Of a DNA stretch of 64,000 nucleotides, positions 48,801-62,213 are shown piece by piece; positions within the stretch are counted from its first letter, which is position 1, and every line of letters begins with the position of its first letter. The stretch is from the NCBI RefSeq assembly GCF_000004075.3, contig NC_026655.2:4340001-4404000 (forward strand). Direction: 5' to 3'. A program made the position numbers and the translations under genes. Under the pieces are notes generated by a model. It was not told where the DNA came from. It ran no database searches and worked only from the letters and a program-made list of their open reading frames with translations. The stretch comes from Cucumis sativus. Taxonomy: Eukaryota > Streptophyta > Magnoliopsida > Cucurbitales > Cucurbitaceae.

Positions 48801-49223
48801 GTGTTCGTGACGTTGGTAAAAGAAAAAGATAGCTAGACAAGTGTTGGATTCATATATATACAACTAACTATACACAAATACACATAGTGGTTAACTTTAT
48901 AAAAGGGCCATTGAATGAATTGACACAAGAGAAGATGAGAGGGAACTGCCCTTTCTTGTAGTAAAGGCTATGCAAAAGGAAAAGACACACACATAGCCAC
49001 ATAGAGAGCCAATATATTATCCCACAAGCCATTCCTTCCTTTACCTTAGCTTTCTTTACTATCAAGCTTAGAACCCCTCATTCCTCCCTTTCATATATAC
49101 TTTTAAACCTTAATTCCACTTCCCCTATATACCCACCTCTCATTGCAATTCATTATACCCTCTAAAACAAAACAAAACAAAAACTTCAACTACTCATCTT
49201 CCAAACTTCTCATCCTTATTATC
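45850..49223. other. AT-rich spacer
   Basis: About 3.4 kb with the nsLTP promoter (TATA 45977-45984), TA repeats (47196-47208), a CT microsatellite (about 47698-47711) and a decayed MITE copy at 48120-48300. The reticulon promoter lies at its right end, with a TATA-like CTATATAC near 49124. An open frame at 46106-46378 has no recognisable domain and I do not call it. Confidence 0.55.
48120..48300. mobile_element. decayed copy of the TCTATC-palindrome MITE
   Basis: Contains TTTCTATCATGTCTATCGATGATAAATC and a right end (AAAAATGTTACTACATTC, then CTTAATTATTATTCT) that aligns with the right end and flank of the element at 55592-55806. The left end is poorly conserved. Confidence 0.5.
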
Positions 49224-50774
49224 ATGTCGAGCTACTCCGACTCCGACGATGATTCGGTACCTCGTTCGAAGCTCTTCGGTCGCCGCCGCCCCGTTTATGA
49301 TATTTTTGGAGGAGGAAGAGGTAAATTAAAAATTAAATTCCTTAGTTTGTCTAATTAATTTAATTGCTCTATTGTTATATCGTGATATTTAAAGTGAGAA
49401 AAAGAATAAAAAAATAGAATCGAGATTATTTAGAGATATAGTTAGGATTTTAGCGTGTTGAAACGAAACTTCAAAATACTATGTAAAACATTAAGCAACA
49501 TAACATAATAGGTTTGAGGCGGGAGAACACGACTTTTTATTATCACTTGAAATATATTTGTTGCTAATAAAAACAAGAAACATTTTCAAATATAGGGTTT
49601 ATCAAAATTTCTCTTAAAACAATGTATTTGACAGAAGATTTTTTAGTTTTAAATTTTAGTACAAAGCTGTAGAACTGAATCACATGCATGTGAATACCAT
49701 TTGTAAGTTTCTTAGTGTATATGATGATTATGATACGATGGGAATGAGGAAATGAAAGGAAGATAGAAAGTAATTATAACATTGGATACATAAATTTTTG
49801 GAATGATGCAGTTGCAGACATACTGTTATGGAAAGACAAGAAGAAGTCGGCAGGATTACTTTTGGGAATGACAGTGCTATGGTTTTTGTTTGAGATTGTT
49901 GAATACAACTTTGTCACTCTTATTTGTCATCTCTCTATTACCTCCATGCTCATCTTCTTCATTTGGTGCACCGGTGCTGAATTTTTCAAATGGTAATATA
50001 TATATTTATATGTACTGTATCATCCATGATCAATAGTTTAATTTCTGATGTATATGTTATGATGATCATATCCATAATGTTATAATTATTAGGAATCCTC
50101 CACGGCTTCCAGAAGCAATATTGAAAGAATCAACATTCAAAGACGTTGCTTCCACTTTGCACAGAAGAATCAACCAATTCTTCACCAAGATTTTCGATAT
50201 CGCTTATGGAAAAGATCTCCCACTCTTCTTTCTGGTATGTAATTAGTTTTTGGAATTAGATGGAAGATATTTTGCTAATGGTAATGGGTCTTTAATTATC
50301 ACTTTTTCAGGCCATTGTTTCACTCTATCTTTTATCAGTGATTGGATCATACGTTAGCTTTCTCAATCTCCTTTATTTCGGTAAGAAACATCTCATTACT
50401 CCCTCCATACACTAATATCAATAATTCTCTAATTAAAACTATTTAGCTTCTATAATCAATGTTTACAAAACCTTCACAAATAGTCCATACAACTATATCA
50501 AATATGAAAAGAGACCAAATTTATAGTTTAACTTAGCTAATTTTTTCTTTTGTCTTGGTGGGGTTGAAAAAATAATGTGTATATATATATGTATATGTAT
50601 GAAGGATTTGTGGCATTGGAAACTTTGCCATTTCTATATGAGAAATATGAAGAGGAGGTTGATCAACTTGCTGGGATGGCCATTTATCAAACCAAGAAAT
50701 CTTACAGAAATTTCGATGCCAAATTCCTCAACAAGATCCCAAGAGGACCTGTCAAAGACAAGAAACTCAGATGA
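49224..50774 (+). CDS. reticulon-like protein (RTNLB family)
   Basis: ER membrane-shaping protein that curves tubules. Five exons 49224-49320, 49812-49992, 50093-50234, 50311-50380 and 50605-50774 sum to 219 aa. A short acidic and Ser-rich N-terminus (SSYSDSDDD) is followed by RRPVYDIFGGG and the reticulon homology domain starting VADILLWKDKK. Two long hydrophobic hairpins (LLLGMTVLWFLFEIV / LICHLSITSMLIFFIWC, and FFLAIVSLYLLSVIGSYVSFLNLLYFG) flank a hydrophilic loop. The C-terminus ends in the basic KDKKLR. The junction GGRG|VADI is the usual RTNLB first intron position. A TATA-like motif lies about 95 bp upstream of the ATG. Confidence 0.93.
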
Positions 50775-51008
50775 TTATTTCAATATACACTCTTTGTAAT
50801 TAATCAATTATATATAAATCATATTATAACTTAATATGCCATCTCATGTAATAAATTAAAATTCTCCATCTCTAAATACATATATATTTAAAGTGAGTTT
50901 AATCATCCTTAAACTAATTAAACTACAATTTCCATATCTTATCCAACTATTTTTAGTACATAAACTTTTCAACTTCCAAAATTCAAATGAATTATTATTT
51001 CATTTAAG

Positions 51009-51045
<37 letters not shown>

Positions 51046-52614
51046 ATCATCAAGTTAGAATTTGTTGAGTTAATATTATTTGTAAATCCTAGTTGGCCTC
51101 CACAAACTAAATAAATATATTTCCCAATAGAGAGATCAAGAGATGATCATATGATATTGGGGGAGAGATTGATGAATTAAGAATAGCAAAATCGTATTAA
51201 TGTGTTTAATTAATGTTAGTTTAGTATAGAGAGAGATGTGATTCCTCCTCTTCATTTCTTTAAATTTTTAATTAATTAGCTTCCCATTAGAATTAATCCC
51301 TCTCCCCCACTAACCCAAAATTATTGAATTCTTAATCATTATTTGAATTCCCATTATGGATGTTGATTTGGACTAATGTTCTATCCTACTTCATGCCACC
51401 CAACAATAATGAAGTCAATTCCATAAAGAAAAACTTTACTATCTTTTTTATTATTATTTCATAATATATATACATCAATATTATTTTACTTCAATTATTG
51501 AAACTTTATATAATTCATTGCCATATGCTTTGCTTCTTTGATCCATAACATAGGATCAATATATATATTTGTTTCCTAAATCTCTTGTTACTTTTTATGT
51601 ATATACCACTCTACTTTAATTTATTCTCTTTAAAGATAAAGGGCTTATATACATTTTTTTATTTGCTCTAATATTTATGTGTCATTTTTTTTTTTTTTAA
51701 CTTTGTATATGTAATTTCCTATAAGGTTAATAAGAGACATGTTTATATTGATTTTTATGTGATTAAAAGTAGCTTTTATAAAAGGGTTAAAAATTACTCT
51801 ATTTTTTTTTATTTTTCAAATCATTAAAATATGTTCTTAATAATTTAAAATAATTTTGATGGAATGATAAATGTATTGTTAGATATTATTCTAAATTAAT
51901 TTTGAGAACTTGAACGCATGTTTTGAAGTGATTTTGAATATGATAAAAATGGTTCAACAATTTGAAAATCACTTTCAAATATTTACAATGTTCTCGATAC
52001 AAAAAAAAATTCCAACTTTGTACTCATTTGATGTTGTGAATACAAGTTAACAAAATTTGAACTTTAAACGACATACTCGAATTGAAAAGTTATGTAAGGT
52101 TGATTAATGTATAGAATATGAAATTAGTATATGTTTTTTTTTATGAAGAGAACAAATATTAATATTTGTAAAAGTGTGAAAAGTGAGCATAATTATTATT
52201 ATTGTTTGGAATAAAATCGTGGGTTTTACTTTATTTGTATGATGGGTATTGCTTTGACATTGAAGAGTGGGATTATAATGCAAAGAGACCATCAAGCATC
52301 CACTACTCTCATTTTCACTCCCAAAATTCTGACACTTTTGCCTCCCAAAACTTTAGTGCAAATCCAATATCTCTCTCACACACACATACAAATAATGGAC
52401 CCTTTGCCTCCAAAAAGTTAATATATACCATTAATAAATAAAAGAAAACACCTACCTTAGTAGTACTTAATTGTTTAGTTTAGATTAGAAATGAAAAAAA
52501 TTGAACTTTTGAGCACTATAAAAGCAGCTCATGGACAATGAAAACTTCCCAAAAAAACAACAACTCAATTGGGTTTCTTCATTATATTCTTTGAAACCCA
52601 TCTCTATTGTAAAA
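50775..52614. other. AT-rich spacer
   Basis: Reticulon 3' UTR, a (GA)n microsatellite at 51013-51041, and the promoter of the next gene. No gene supported. Confidence 0.55.
52517..52524 (+). promoter_or_regulatory. TATA box of the small membrane protein gene
   Basis: TATAAAAG preceded by CAC. It predicts transcription start near 52545-52555, which is after the in-frame ATG at 52531, and so decides for the ATG at 52615. Confidence 0.65.
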
Positions 52615-52839
52615 ATGGCAAGACTAATGAGAGAAATTAGCAGTCAAAATGGAAGCTTTGGGCTCGCCGGCGGTGAAACTTATTGGTTGTTTTGGGTGGC
52701 TTTGTTTACACTCTGCATAATTTCCACTCTAATTTTCTCTTGCTCCGATGGCATGTCGAAAGACCGGAATTCCACGGTTGACGTTGAGCTTTACGGCGGC
52801 GGTTGTGCCGCCGGGTGTGGCGCTGGATGTGGTGCTTGA
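52615..52839 (+). CDS. unknown small single-pass membrane protein with Gly/Cys-rich tail, 74 aa
   Basis: I do not recognise the family. The frame MARLMREISSQNGSF... has one clear hydrophobic segment (WLFWVALFTLCIISTLIFSC) at about residues 25-44. A charged stretch (DGMSKDRNSTVDVELY) and a terminal GGGCAAGCGAGCGA tail with three regularly spaced cysteines follow. No signal cleavage site is evident, so it is likely a tail-out or signal-anchor protein. Evidence that it is real: a good TATA box at the right distance, a clean ATG, and coding sequence clearly more GC-rich than the flanks. The cysteine tail could bind metal or be lipid-modified; that is a guess. Confidence 0.65.
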   Translation: MARLMREISSQNGSFGLAGGETYWLFWVALFTLCIISTLIFSCSDGMSKDRNSTVDVELYGGGCAAGCGAGCGA

Positions 52840-53515
52840 AAAATAGACAACCTCTGGCCTTCTTCTTTTCTTCTTCTTCTTTTTCTTCTATAGGAAACAA
52901 ATTATGTTTTGGGTTTTTAAAGCCATGAGAGAAACAGAGAGAGAGCTTGTTTTGAAGATACTGATTGACATCAATTTTGTTACATTTTCATCGTGATTTA
53001 GCAACCTCCAGTTTAGTACTTCTCTTTTATTATTGTTATTATCATTATAGTGTTGATACAAATAGTTAGACGTTCTAACATGATTTGCTTTCTTTACCAT
53101 GCAAGGCTTAGGTTTTATATAGATGCCTTACATATCTTTATATCTTCCAAATATCACAGTCTTTAACAAGTATCCGTATTTCAAAAAAATGGAAAGTTTT
53201 TCAATATTTAATATACATAAATATATTTCACAATTGGTTCTACTTTATTTTTAAATCACAATTTAGTCGAACTAGCTTATGCAATCAAACGATCATCATG
53301 ATAATGATGTCTAAAATTAATAACTAATATTAATCAATCTTAATTTAGTAATTATGGAGGTAATTGGAGGATGGAGTAGTGTACTTTTTGAAGACAATAT
53401 AATTAGATTAATGGGTGAGATTACTAAAGCCAAATTAGTATATTTGATTTGATTGCTATCCTTGTGGGCTTTATTTAAAAGTTTATAGAAAATCAGCAGT
53501 TGATTGGTTAAATAA
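52840..53515. other. spacer with 3' UTR of the small protein gene
   Basis: Pyrimidine-rich CTTCTT tract at 52859-52886, then AT-rich DNA up to the tRNA. No gene seen. Confidence 0.5.
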
Positions 53516-53596
53516 GTCAAGATGGCCGAGTTGGTCTAAGGCGCCAGTTTCAGGTACTGGTCCGAAAGGGCATGGGTTCGAATCCCATTCTTGACA
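53516..53596 (+). tRNA. tRNA-Leu (CAG anticodon)
   Basis: 81-nt cloverleaf: acceptor stem GTCAAGA pairs with TCTTGAC (53589-53595), discriminator A. D arm GGCCGAG...AAGGC; anticodon stem CCAGT/ACTGG around loop TTCAGGT, anticodon CAG; a class II variable arm; T arm ATGGG-TTCGAAT-CCCAT. No intron. It lacks an encoded CCA, as expected for a nuclear gene, and is followed by a T run (53602-53607) suited to RNA polymerase III termination. Confidence 0.95.
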
Positions 53597-53820
53597 GAAC
53601 TTTTTTCTTTTCGTACCAAATCCATTATTATCTCATACAATGGCAATGTTGTGCTAAACCCAAGTGAATAATTGTACATTTATATGACAAAAGATTTGAA
53701 ATAATAATCCTAAAGCCCACTCCATCCAATTGAATTGAAGTAAGTAAAAGTTGGGGGATAGAATTCACTTAAAACGTAAAATAATCTAACATCATCATAA
53801 ACTATAAGCTTCGCATTATC

Positions 53821-55349
53821 TTATATTCTTCTATCTTCTTCCTCAGAATCATCACTGGCATCACTGGAATCATCGTCCATTAAATCTGAATCATATTCTT
53901 CTTCACCTTTAAAATCTTCAACTTCTCCGGGCAATTGCTGTCGAATTTCTTTCATCAGCTCATCATCAGCATCTTCGTGTTTACCCGATAGCTTCCTTTT
54001 CAATATTGCTTCGAAAATTGCTGGTAACGAATCGGCATCACCACCCTCGTAAAATTTATCAATTTTCCTCTTCAGCTCTGAATTCACAGATAAATCATTT
54101 CTGTATTAGCTTCTAAATCATAAGTCTAAGATTCCAGAAAAGGAACACCAAATGAAGAAGCTCAAAAACAAAAATTAATCATACTACCAAAAATTGATCC
54201 AGAAATAACAAGAACTTTACACATCTTTTAACAGAAGTACTATTTAAATGGTTAATTTCACTAAGATCAGTCGTATTTTTTGAACAAGTGAATGGTAGAT
54301 CATAGATGTTCTATCAAGTATCTTTGACTAAAATACATTATCCTTCATTTCTCAAAATACAAACTCTTTCATTAACATTTCTCTGTGAACACCTTTTTCT
54401 TAATATCTCTTTGCACTAAACTCTTTCTACTCACTTTCTTTTCCAGATTTCCCTTCTATTTTTCTGAGCTCTTTTGCTTTCTCTCATTGATCTCTATTTT
54501 CCTCACTTAATTGCTTTGTAATTCTAATTATTCTCACATCTTTCTCAAAATATTCATTCAAAACCTATCTCTAATTTAATTAAAAGAACTTCCAATATAC
54601 AGAACCAACAACCAACAAACAAAATCAACTTTCATTTCACTACTTTTCCGGTTACTTATAACGGAAGTCTCTTGATTAAAAGTACTTTCTTCAACAAACG
54701 CTTCTTAACACATCTATTCTAAAATTTCCAGAATTAAACAACCTACACGTGAGAAGAGGATATAAATCCAAGATTTTATAGTCAACTATGGTGCTAAACT
54801 AACATCAACTCAAGAACTCAAACAATTAAACTGGAAAAAATATACCTCTTCATATCAGTTTTCAACAGAATGACAAAAAAATGTACAATAATCTTAAGTA
54901 AGGCAAAAAAAAACATGGCAATTATCCGACCAACTGTAAAATTACGAAGAACCATCTCATGAAATGAAGACACAATTTGAAAGTAAAAAAAAAGATCTCT
55001 GAACTTGAAATCCCACAATTATGAGCTATACCAATAAAATATGATAGAAGGCGATGACTCATGCTTAGAAATTCCTGGAGAGTATAGTCCACAGTGCCCA
55101 AATTTGAGAAATGATTTTCAAATTGAATACTAATTTACCTTCGGTGCTGACATCATCGTCGACGAGAGAGTCCTTGTTTTTGGTTGAGTTCAGTTCATTG
55201 TACTTGTCATTCCCGGATGAGTAACGTCGCAAAGTGGAAACGGAAAATGGAGACAGTAAGGGGCGGGAACGAAATGTTCGTAGCGGAGGAGAAACGGAAA
55301 GCGTGCCAGAATAGACGTGGAAGACAGCTCCCCATAAAGCTCGCTTCAT
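53821..55349 (-). CDS. unknown protein, probably mitochondrial, 155 aa with acidic C-terminus
   Basis: Two exons, 55139-55349 and 53821-54077, phase 1, joined as STE|ELKRKIDKFYEGG, 155 aa. The N-terminus is basic, rich in Ser/Arg and free of acidic residues for about 45 residues (RTFRSRPLLSPFSVSTLRRYSS), typical of a mitochondrial presequence. The second exon encodes a helical segment (LPAIFEAILKRKLSGK) and ends in an acidic Asp/Ser/Glu tail (DDDSSDASDDSEEED). I do not recognise a family. A telo-box-like AAACCCTAAA lies just upstream on the minus strand (about 55361-55374), an element common at translation and organelle genes. An upstream ATG (about 55381) opens a frame that overlaps the start out of register. 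Confidence 0.7.
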
Positions 55350-55591
55350 GGCGTTTCTTTACAGTTTTAGGGTTTAGACCCATTTTCTGAGGGTTTATGA
55401 TCGAAGAAACGTTTCGAAAAGACGAAGAAGAAAAAAAGTAATGGGCCAATCAAGTCGGCTGTTGTATTAGTGGGCTAAGGCCCATTAATAATAATTTGGC
55501 TTATTGGTTTTTTCAAACAATACACAAATTTTTACTCTTACCCATAAGATAAAATTGAGGGATAGTTTGAAATTTTAGTAATTAAATTCAA

Positions 55592-55806
55592 AATAATTAA
55601 GTATATAGCAATCGTTTTTAAAAAATTACAAATATAGCAAAATTTGTCAAATTCTATCAATGATAGAGTCTATCACTGATAGATTATGTTATAAAAATTG
55701 GTCTATCACCGATAAATCATACGAGTCTATCAACGATATAAGTCTATCGGCGATAGTTTTGCTATATTTACAATTTTTTTAAAATGTTGTTATATTCTTA
55801 ATTATT
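55592..55806. mobile_element. 215-bp MITE with about 50-bp terminal inverted repeats
   Basis: Left end AATAATTAAGTATATAGCAA... and right end ...TTGTTATATTCTTAATTATT are inverted copies that match over about 50 bp, including the inner AAATATAGCAAAA / TTTTGCTATATTT. The core is a run of palindromic words of the TCTATCA-GATAGA type (55656-55757). No transposase is encoded. A degraded relative lies at 48120-48300. Confidence 0.75.
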
Positions 55807-58800
55807 ATTTCTCAAATGATCATCCATTACCATTACCCTAAAATTTATTACCCTTCTCAAAGTCGTTACGATGGTATAAACGATAATATTTTTCGCATTT
55901 CAAGTCTTGAGACATCCAATTTCTGCTATTCATTACACAATTTCTCTTTAATTGTTTTTCTTTTTTTAGTTATGTTTATGCCCTCGAACATCTCCTCATT
56001 GCTTGAGATGTCGAAAATGGACTAAGATACACTTTAATCTAGTCTAGGTTGTTTAGGAATTTTCTTATTTTAATGTATTTAAAGTTTTTAACTAGATTTT
56101 GTATGGATTCATATCTTGTTAATTTATAATCTTTAATATTGAATTTCCTTACTTTGTTTTCATTGCAATTTATTCTCTTACCAATCAAACCCATCAAACC
56201 CCAATTTACACGAAATTTTATGTGCTCATTCTATTCAACCCGAACTTATACTAAAACTAGTTATTTGTGTATATAAATCGGCTTAACCATTTAACTCGAG
56301 TTTGGATGATGAAACATGCTCGATGTATCAAAGTGTGAAAATGATTTAGAATTTTGAAAGGGCGAAGCAAGGGATTAATTGTTTAATTAGTTACTTTAAG
56401 ACTAGAGAATGTGCGTAATTAAAAAAGAAGTATGGAAGTGGAGTTGTTAAACAAAAGATAAAGTGGGAATTCATCTTTTCAGAATAGCTACACTAACGAA
56501 CCCTCCATGTACCTCCTCCTCACTCATACCCCAACCTTTTGTAGCCTTCCATTTTCACCCCAAAGCGGACCTCATTCTTGAATGAACTCCATACTTTTTA
56601 CCTCATCTATACAGATTTAAATCTTTCGAGAAATTCAATATGAGCAAGAGTATGAGGTTGCTTTTTTGAAAGTGTTTTGAATGTGTTTCAAAAGCACTTG
56701 AACTTATTCAAGATACCCTAATAATGTTTGGAATTTGAGTCGTTTCTAACTTTAAAATCAAAATGTTTCCACAATCCGTTGAAACTCTTCTCCTCCTGAC
56801 ATTTATAATAATATGTATAGAAAGACTTCTTGGATGTAAAATGGGAGAAAAGTAACCTAATTTTAGCTGGGTTGATGAAAAACCAACTTGGGTTTGAGAT
56901 AAGAGTTATTTGAAAATTTAACTAAAGGTTTTTATTGGATCAAATCAATAAATATCAGACTTGAAAGTCTGTGGGTTTCGAAAAAAATAACTGAAACACG
57001 GAATGAAAAACTGTTCCACTATGGCAACGCCAACATATTTAAGCATTGTGATGATCGTTTTAGTTGAGATATGAAACAGCAAATGAGTGTTGGATATATC
57101 TTTAATAAAGCTTTACGAAACCAACGTCCCAACCAAAAACATAGTTGAGAAACTAACCGATGAAACAAAAATTCAAGCATGAGGTTGGATCAGCTGGGTG
57201 GCTATGGAGAAATCAACATATTTTGTACTTCATTATGTTTAATCTAACATTATCAAAAGTTTAACAAAACACCCTTATATAAAAATAGTGTAATAGTATG
57301 ACTATTAGGTACCACCTCTAATTGATCAAGCATATATATGTTAGTCCAGATCTTTGGCCGAACCATGTAAGTCACTGTGATCCTCTTCTTCTTCCTCCTT
57401 CATCTCTTTACCACTTCATGCAAGAACAAAAATCACCATTAAATCATATATATATATATATGATAAATTAATTGTAGTATTTATTTTGCAGGATTATTGT
57501 TATAAATTGATTCAGGGTCTTCTAATATTAGATAGAAAGTCCAAGAGGGCAGCTGCTGTATATTGATTGGTCTTATATCAACTGCTAATTAAACTATAGT
57601 AACGAAGAAACAAACTAATTAATTAAACAAGCAGATAATATAGTCTGAAATACTATGTTTTATCTTGATGCCATTTTAATTCTTTTCTCTTTTGTTAATG
57701 TTTCCTACAGAAGTATGTTACAACAAAACTCTGAAATCTTCTACACCTAAGACCAAGGTCTCTTAGTTATCAACCCTAACTCAATTCTCTGTCTAAAATT
57801 CTAGTTTTATGATACAATTTCTAAAGAACTATACATATAACTAAGTTGAATGTTACTGTTTTCTATTTTAATATGTAAACTTACCCCTAACCGTTGAATT
57901 CTCCCAAGTGAGTTGTCAAAATTTCAAGGACATAATAAAATAATATTTGGAATAAAAAGTATGTTGTTGTGGGGAAATTGATGCAAAGTTCAAAATGTAT
58001 ACTTAACCTAACCAAGTAAGTAAGCCATGTTTATAATTAATTGCCTTGAAGTTCACAGATACTTTTTGAAACAAAAGTTGTTTATATATAACATTCCAAT
58101 ATAATAATATTAATTCTCATTACCATAATTATGACTTAATTACTATATAGTATAGAAGGAATAAAACTAATTAACCATATTAATTAATGTTAAGAATAAA
58201 GTGTGTATTATATTATATATATTGAGTCAAAGTAAGATTAAAAAACTATGGGGATATAATTCTGTTGTGTGCATTCTGCCATGCATAAAAGGCTAAGAAA
58301 CAAAACATTGGCTTCGACTCCATAAAACAATTCATTTTGTGTCTCCAAATTTAGGGGTCTTTTTGTTTTTGTTTTCTTTCTTTAAATTATTTTTTTGGTG
58401 TTTGTGAAAATGGCTTTAGCTTCCCAATGCCAAACCCATTTATTCTTCTTCTTCTTTTTATGTATAAATTATATCATACAACTCTCCTTTTGGTAATTAA
58501 CTTATTACCTTATAAATTTAAATTGCATTTTTGTACTTAATTACTTTACCTTCTTCATTACAGTATGCACATATTTAAATCTGTTTAAAACAATACCAAA
58601 ATAGAACAAATACAAAGTTCCAAATACTAAAATAGAGAAATTTAAAGTTTTATAGAATAACCAAACTTTTAGACTTCACTCAAAATGGAGCCTAAAATAA
58701 ATTGTCAAAATATTCTAAAATAATTCTTTTTAATATATACTATGGTTTGTATTAAAATCACCTAAATGTTAATTTCTCGTTTTTAAATTCTTTTATGTTT

Positions 58801-61800
58801 AATCCTAAATTTTAAGTCACAAAAACATACATCTATAAATTTACATATGCTTTTTAAAAAGTTTCTCAACTCTCTTTATTTCATTTTCCTAAACCTATTT
58901 ATGCAAAGAACGTCAAAAGTTTGAAAAGAAAAGAGACATAATCATCGGTTTGGGTTAAAGGAATATGAAAAATACTTTTAAGGAAGGGATTAAGACTGAA
59001 AAAGACAACCTCTCACCCTAATATTTGCAAATCAACACCTTTAGTTAGTAAATTTTTTAAATATCAACTGAGATTATTCAACAAAATCATAATGAATTGC
59101 ATTCTTCCATAGATAGATAGATATAGATTTGGTAGCATATTCAAAAAAATGTATTAACTCCAAATTAAAATATGAAAGTTAGTGTATTCAAAATCAAAAG
59201 TGTTGAAGAGAGAAAGAGTTGGTGAAAGGAAAATGGTGATTGAAGGAAGAGAAAGGAAAGAGGAAAAAGGAAAAGTCAAAAAGATCTATAAACAGCCTTT
59301 TCCGAGTGGAAAGAAAGTGGCAATCAGCTTCTCTTCTTTATTGGTTCTAATGACACAAATTTCAATGTATAAATTTGTCACTTGTCATTTTCATTCTTCT
59401 CTCCCTAAACCCTTTCTAAATTTCATAACAAATTATTTAATTTTATTCCCTCACAAAAGTTTTGTAATTATATCATTCAATTTTCAAAATTAAATATTGG
59501 GTTGATTATATAAGTGTTAGATTCAATTTTTATTATATGGAGTGGTTTACGTATACGTAGTTAAATTGATAGTTTATAAATACAAATATTAAATTCAATA
59601 AATTTTTTGTTTGATTGAAATTGATAAAACTAACGTCATTTTAGTTTTATATTTTAAAAATAACACAATTTTATAAAACTCCTAATTTTATTTTTCTCTA
59701 GCTGAGATCGGAGATTCATCTCGAGTCGGAGTCGAGTGCATCACCTAAGAAAGTGCGTTTATTATTAAAAATTTGAAAAATAAAGAGATATATCAAATTA
59801 TCAAAATATCCCAAAAACTCAATTATTTGATGTTCTCACCAAATCGAAAGTTAGATTAGTCACGTCAATAAATTAAATTCAAGACACTTTTCTCATTTCG
59901 TCTAAAAATTAAGTTCGAACTTCTAAAATATTTCGATCAACGTGATTATTTGAATAATTTTATAGTTTGAAATATGAGGCGGATTCAAAACTTTATAGTT
60001 TTAGTTTTTATGATATATTTATAGGTAGAGTTACCCTAAGTTGATGACTGCTTTTTCTCCTAATTATAAATAATTTTCCTTTGTTCAAAATTGTAGATGA
60101 AGAAATTGTTAAAAGTAATTAGTTGGAGAAAGGAAATTATTAATAAAGAAAAAGTAATTAGTTAACCATTTTTTTAATTTTCTTTTAATTCCCAACTTTT
60201 AGTTTTGATTTGAATTGATTGACATGACTAATCTAACTTTTTATAAGTATTAGTATTTAATTTGTTTAGGAAAACCAATAATATGGATGTGATGTCATAT
60301 TTGATATAATACTATTGAAAATAAAATGTCATCTTTATATCTCTACATTTAATTATTGTGGTTGTTGTTGTACTTATTTGTTGATTAAAAGCCAAGAAAT
60401 AATTGTAGTTTCTTTTATATTCGGAAAATAATAATTTTATATTTATTTATTTATCAAGAAGAAAATCTTCAAAATTGTATATAACTATTTGATAAACATT
60501 AAATTTAATGATAAATTGGCAGGGTAAATTTTAGAAAAAAAAATTACGAGGACTCTTTTATTTTGATATGAAATTTTTAGAAATAAAATTTAATTTTGTG
60601 TACGAACGATCGATTATATATAAAATTTATTATTATATGTTTTTTAGAATAATAATAAAGAATATTTAGCAAAAACTCTTTTTTTTTTTTACCGTTTTTG
60701 TTAATTTATTTTATTTTAGACTTAAAATCTAAATTTTAAGTTCAAATATTTTTATTTGTAATAGATTATGAATTTCCATTTTAATTGAAAATATTGCTTG
60801 ACTTAATTGAGTTTTAGTTGTTTATAAGTAACTTATAAAATCGTCCATTGTATTTTTAATTGTCCAAATATATTAGATTTTTTTTAGCTAATAGGATGTT
60901 TGAATTTCATAAATTAAACAAGTTGCCTAGCTACGTTACTTAGTAAATCACACGAAAGTTAACAAAAAAAAAAATCAAACTTATGGAAAGATGGAGTCGA
61001 TGAAATTCTTTCCGAGTTCTTTCCCCTAACGTCTAAGCTCTCAAGGACTTGAAATAGTCAAATAGTTGGTAGCTCGAGCGAGGAGTGAAACATAGCCCTA
61101 TAGAATCGAACAAACCTGTTGCTCGTTCATTCAAGTTCAATTAAACCCTAACTTTTGTTCTCACAATTGAAGAGCTTCTAACATAGCAATACTAAACGAC
61201 ATACTCGGTCACAAATACAATCATTTCTTAATGATATTTAAATTTGTTCTCTTTATTTCCTTTGTACTAAGCAAAGGTGTAGTAATCTTTAATTTAAAAA
61301 AATTGTTTCAAATTTGTAAAAACATCTAGGAATCGCTTATTGGTCACAATTATTAGCCTAAGGAAACTCATATTGAAATGATCAAAGATGTATGATTGTT
61401 TTTATGACTTTTGAAGGTAGAATTTCAAAGAACATATTTGATTATGGGCACTTAATTAGGTTTCAAATGATACCTTTTTTTCTAATTATGGAATTTTGCT
61501 ATATTATATACTTTTCGAACAAATAATAATTACATGTCCATTTGACAAAATGGAAGAAAATGATATCCATATTCTTTACAATTTGAAACTTCATACCTAT
61601 ATATATATATTTCATTTTATCAATGCCAAATGTCTCTTCTAAGATTGAAATTGAGTATAACTTGAAACAACATTTTAGAACTAGTTTTAAATCCAATACA
61701 ATATTCTATTGTGCATTTTGTATTTTTCAAAAGGAAAATTAAAATAATTGGAAAAGTGTTTCTTCTGATTATTATTATTCTTGTGAGAAGGTAAGAACAT

Positions 61801-62180
61801 AATGATTCAAGCATGTAGTACTGTTTGGTTCCTTTACATATAAGACACATATGAGTCAAAACAATACCAATCTTCACATGATTTCATCCCTTCTTACTAA
61901 TATTCACAATGCCAAATTAAAATTTGATGAAATCCAAAATATTTAGAAAGACATCTATGGATAATAGACTATGCTATAGGTGTAATGGTTTCAAAATGGG
62001 GTGCTATTAAAAGATGCCATTACCATTTCAAGGTACTGTCCTTATTCTATAAAACATCATATTCTTTGGTTTTGATTTAAAATTGGTAAACAGCCAATGA
62101 ATGAAGTCTTGAAATCTCTACTCAATAGGGGAACACAAAATTCATTGATTCTGCACAAATCTGCATAACATAAGAAAAAT

Positions 62181-62213
62181 AAAGAAGAAGAAGAAGAAGA
62201 AGAAGAAGAAGAG
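62181..62213. repeat. (GAA)n microsatellite
   Basis: About ten consecutive AAG/GAA units in noncoding DNA. Its opposite strand gives poly-Ser or poly-Phe open frames that are artefacts. Confidence 0.9.

Noticed and set aside
52531-52614. Earlier in-frame ATG at 52531 for the small membrane protein
   Set aside because: It lies only 14 bp after the TATA box start, before the expected transcription start.
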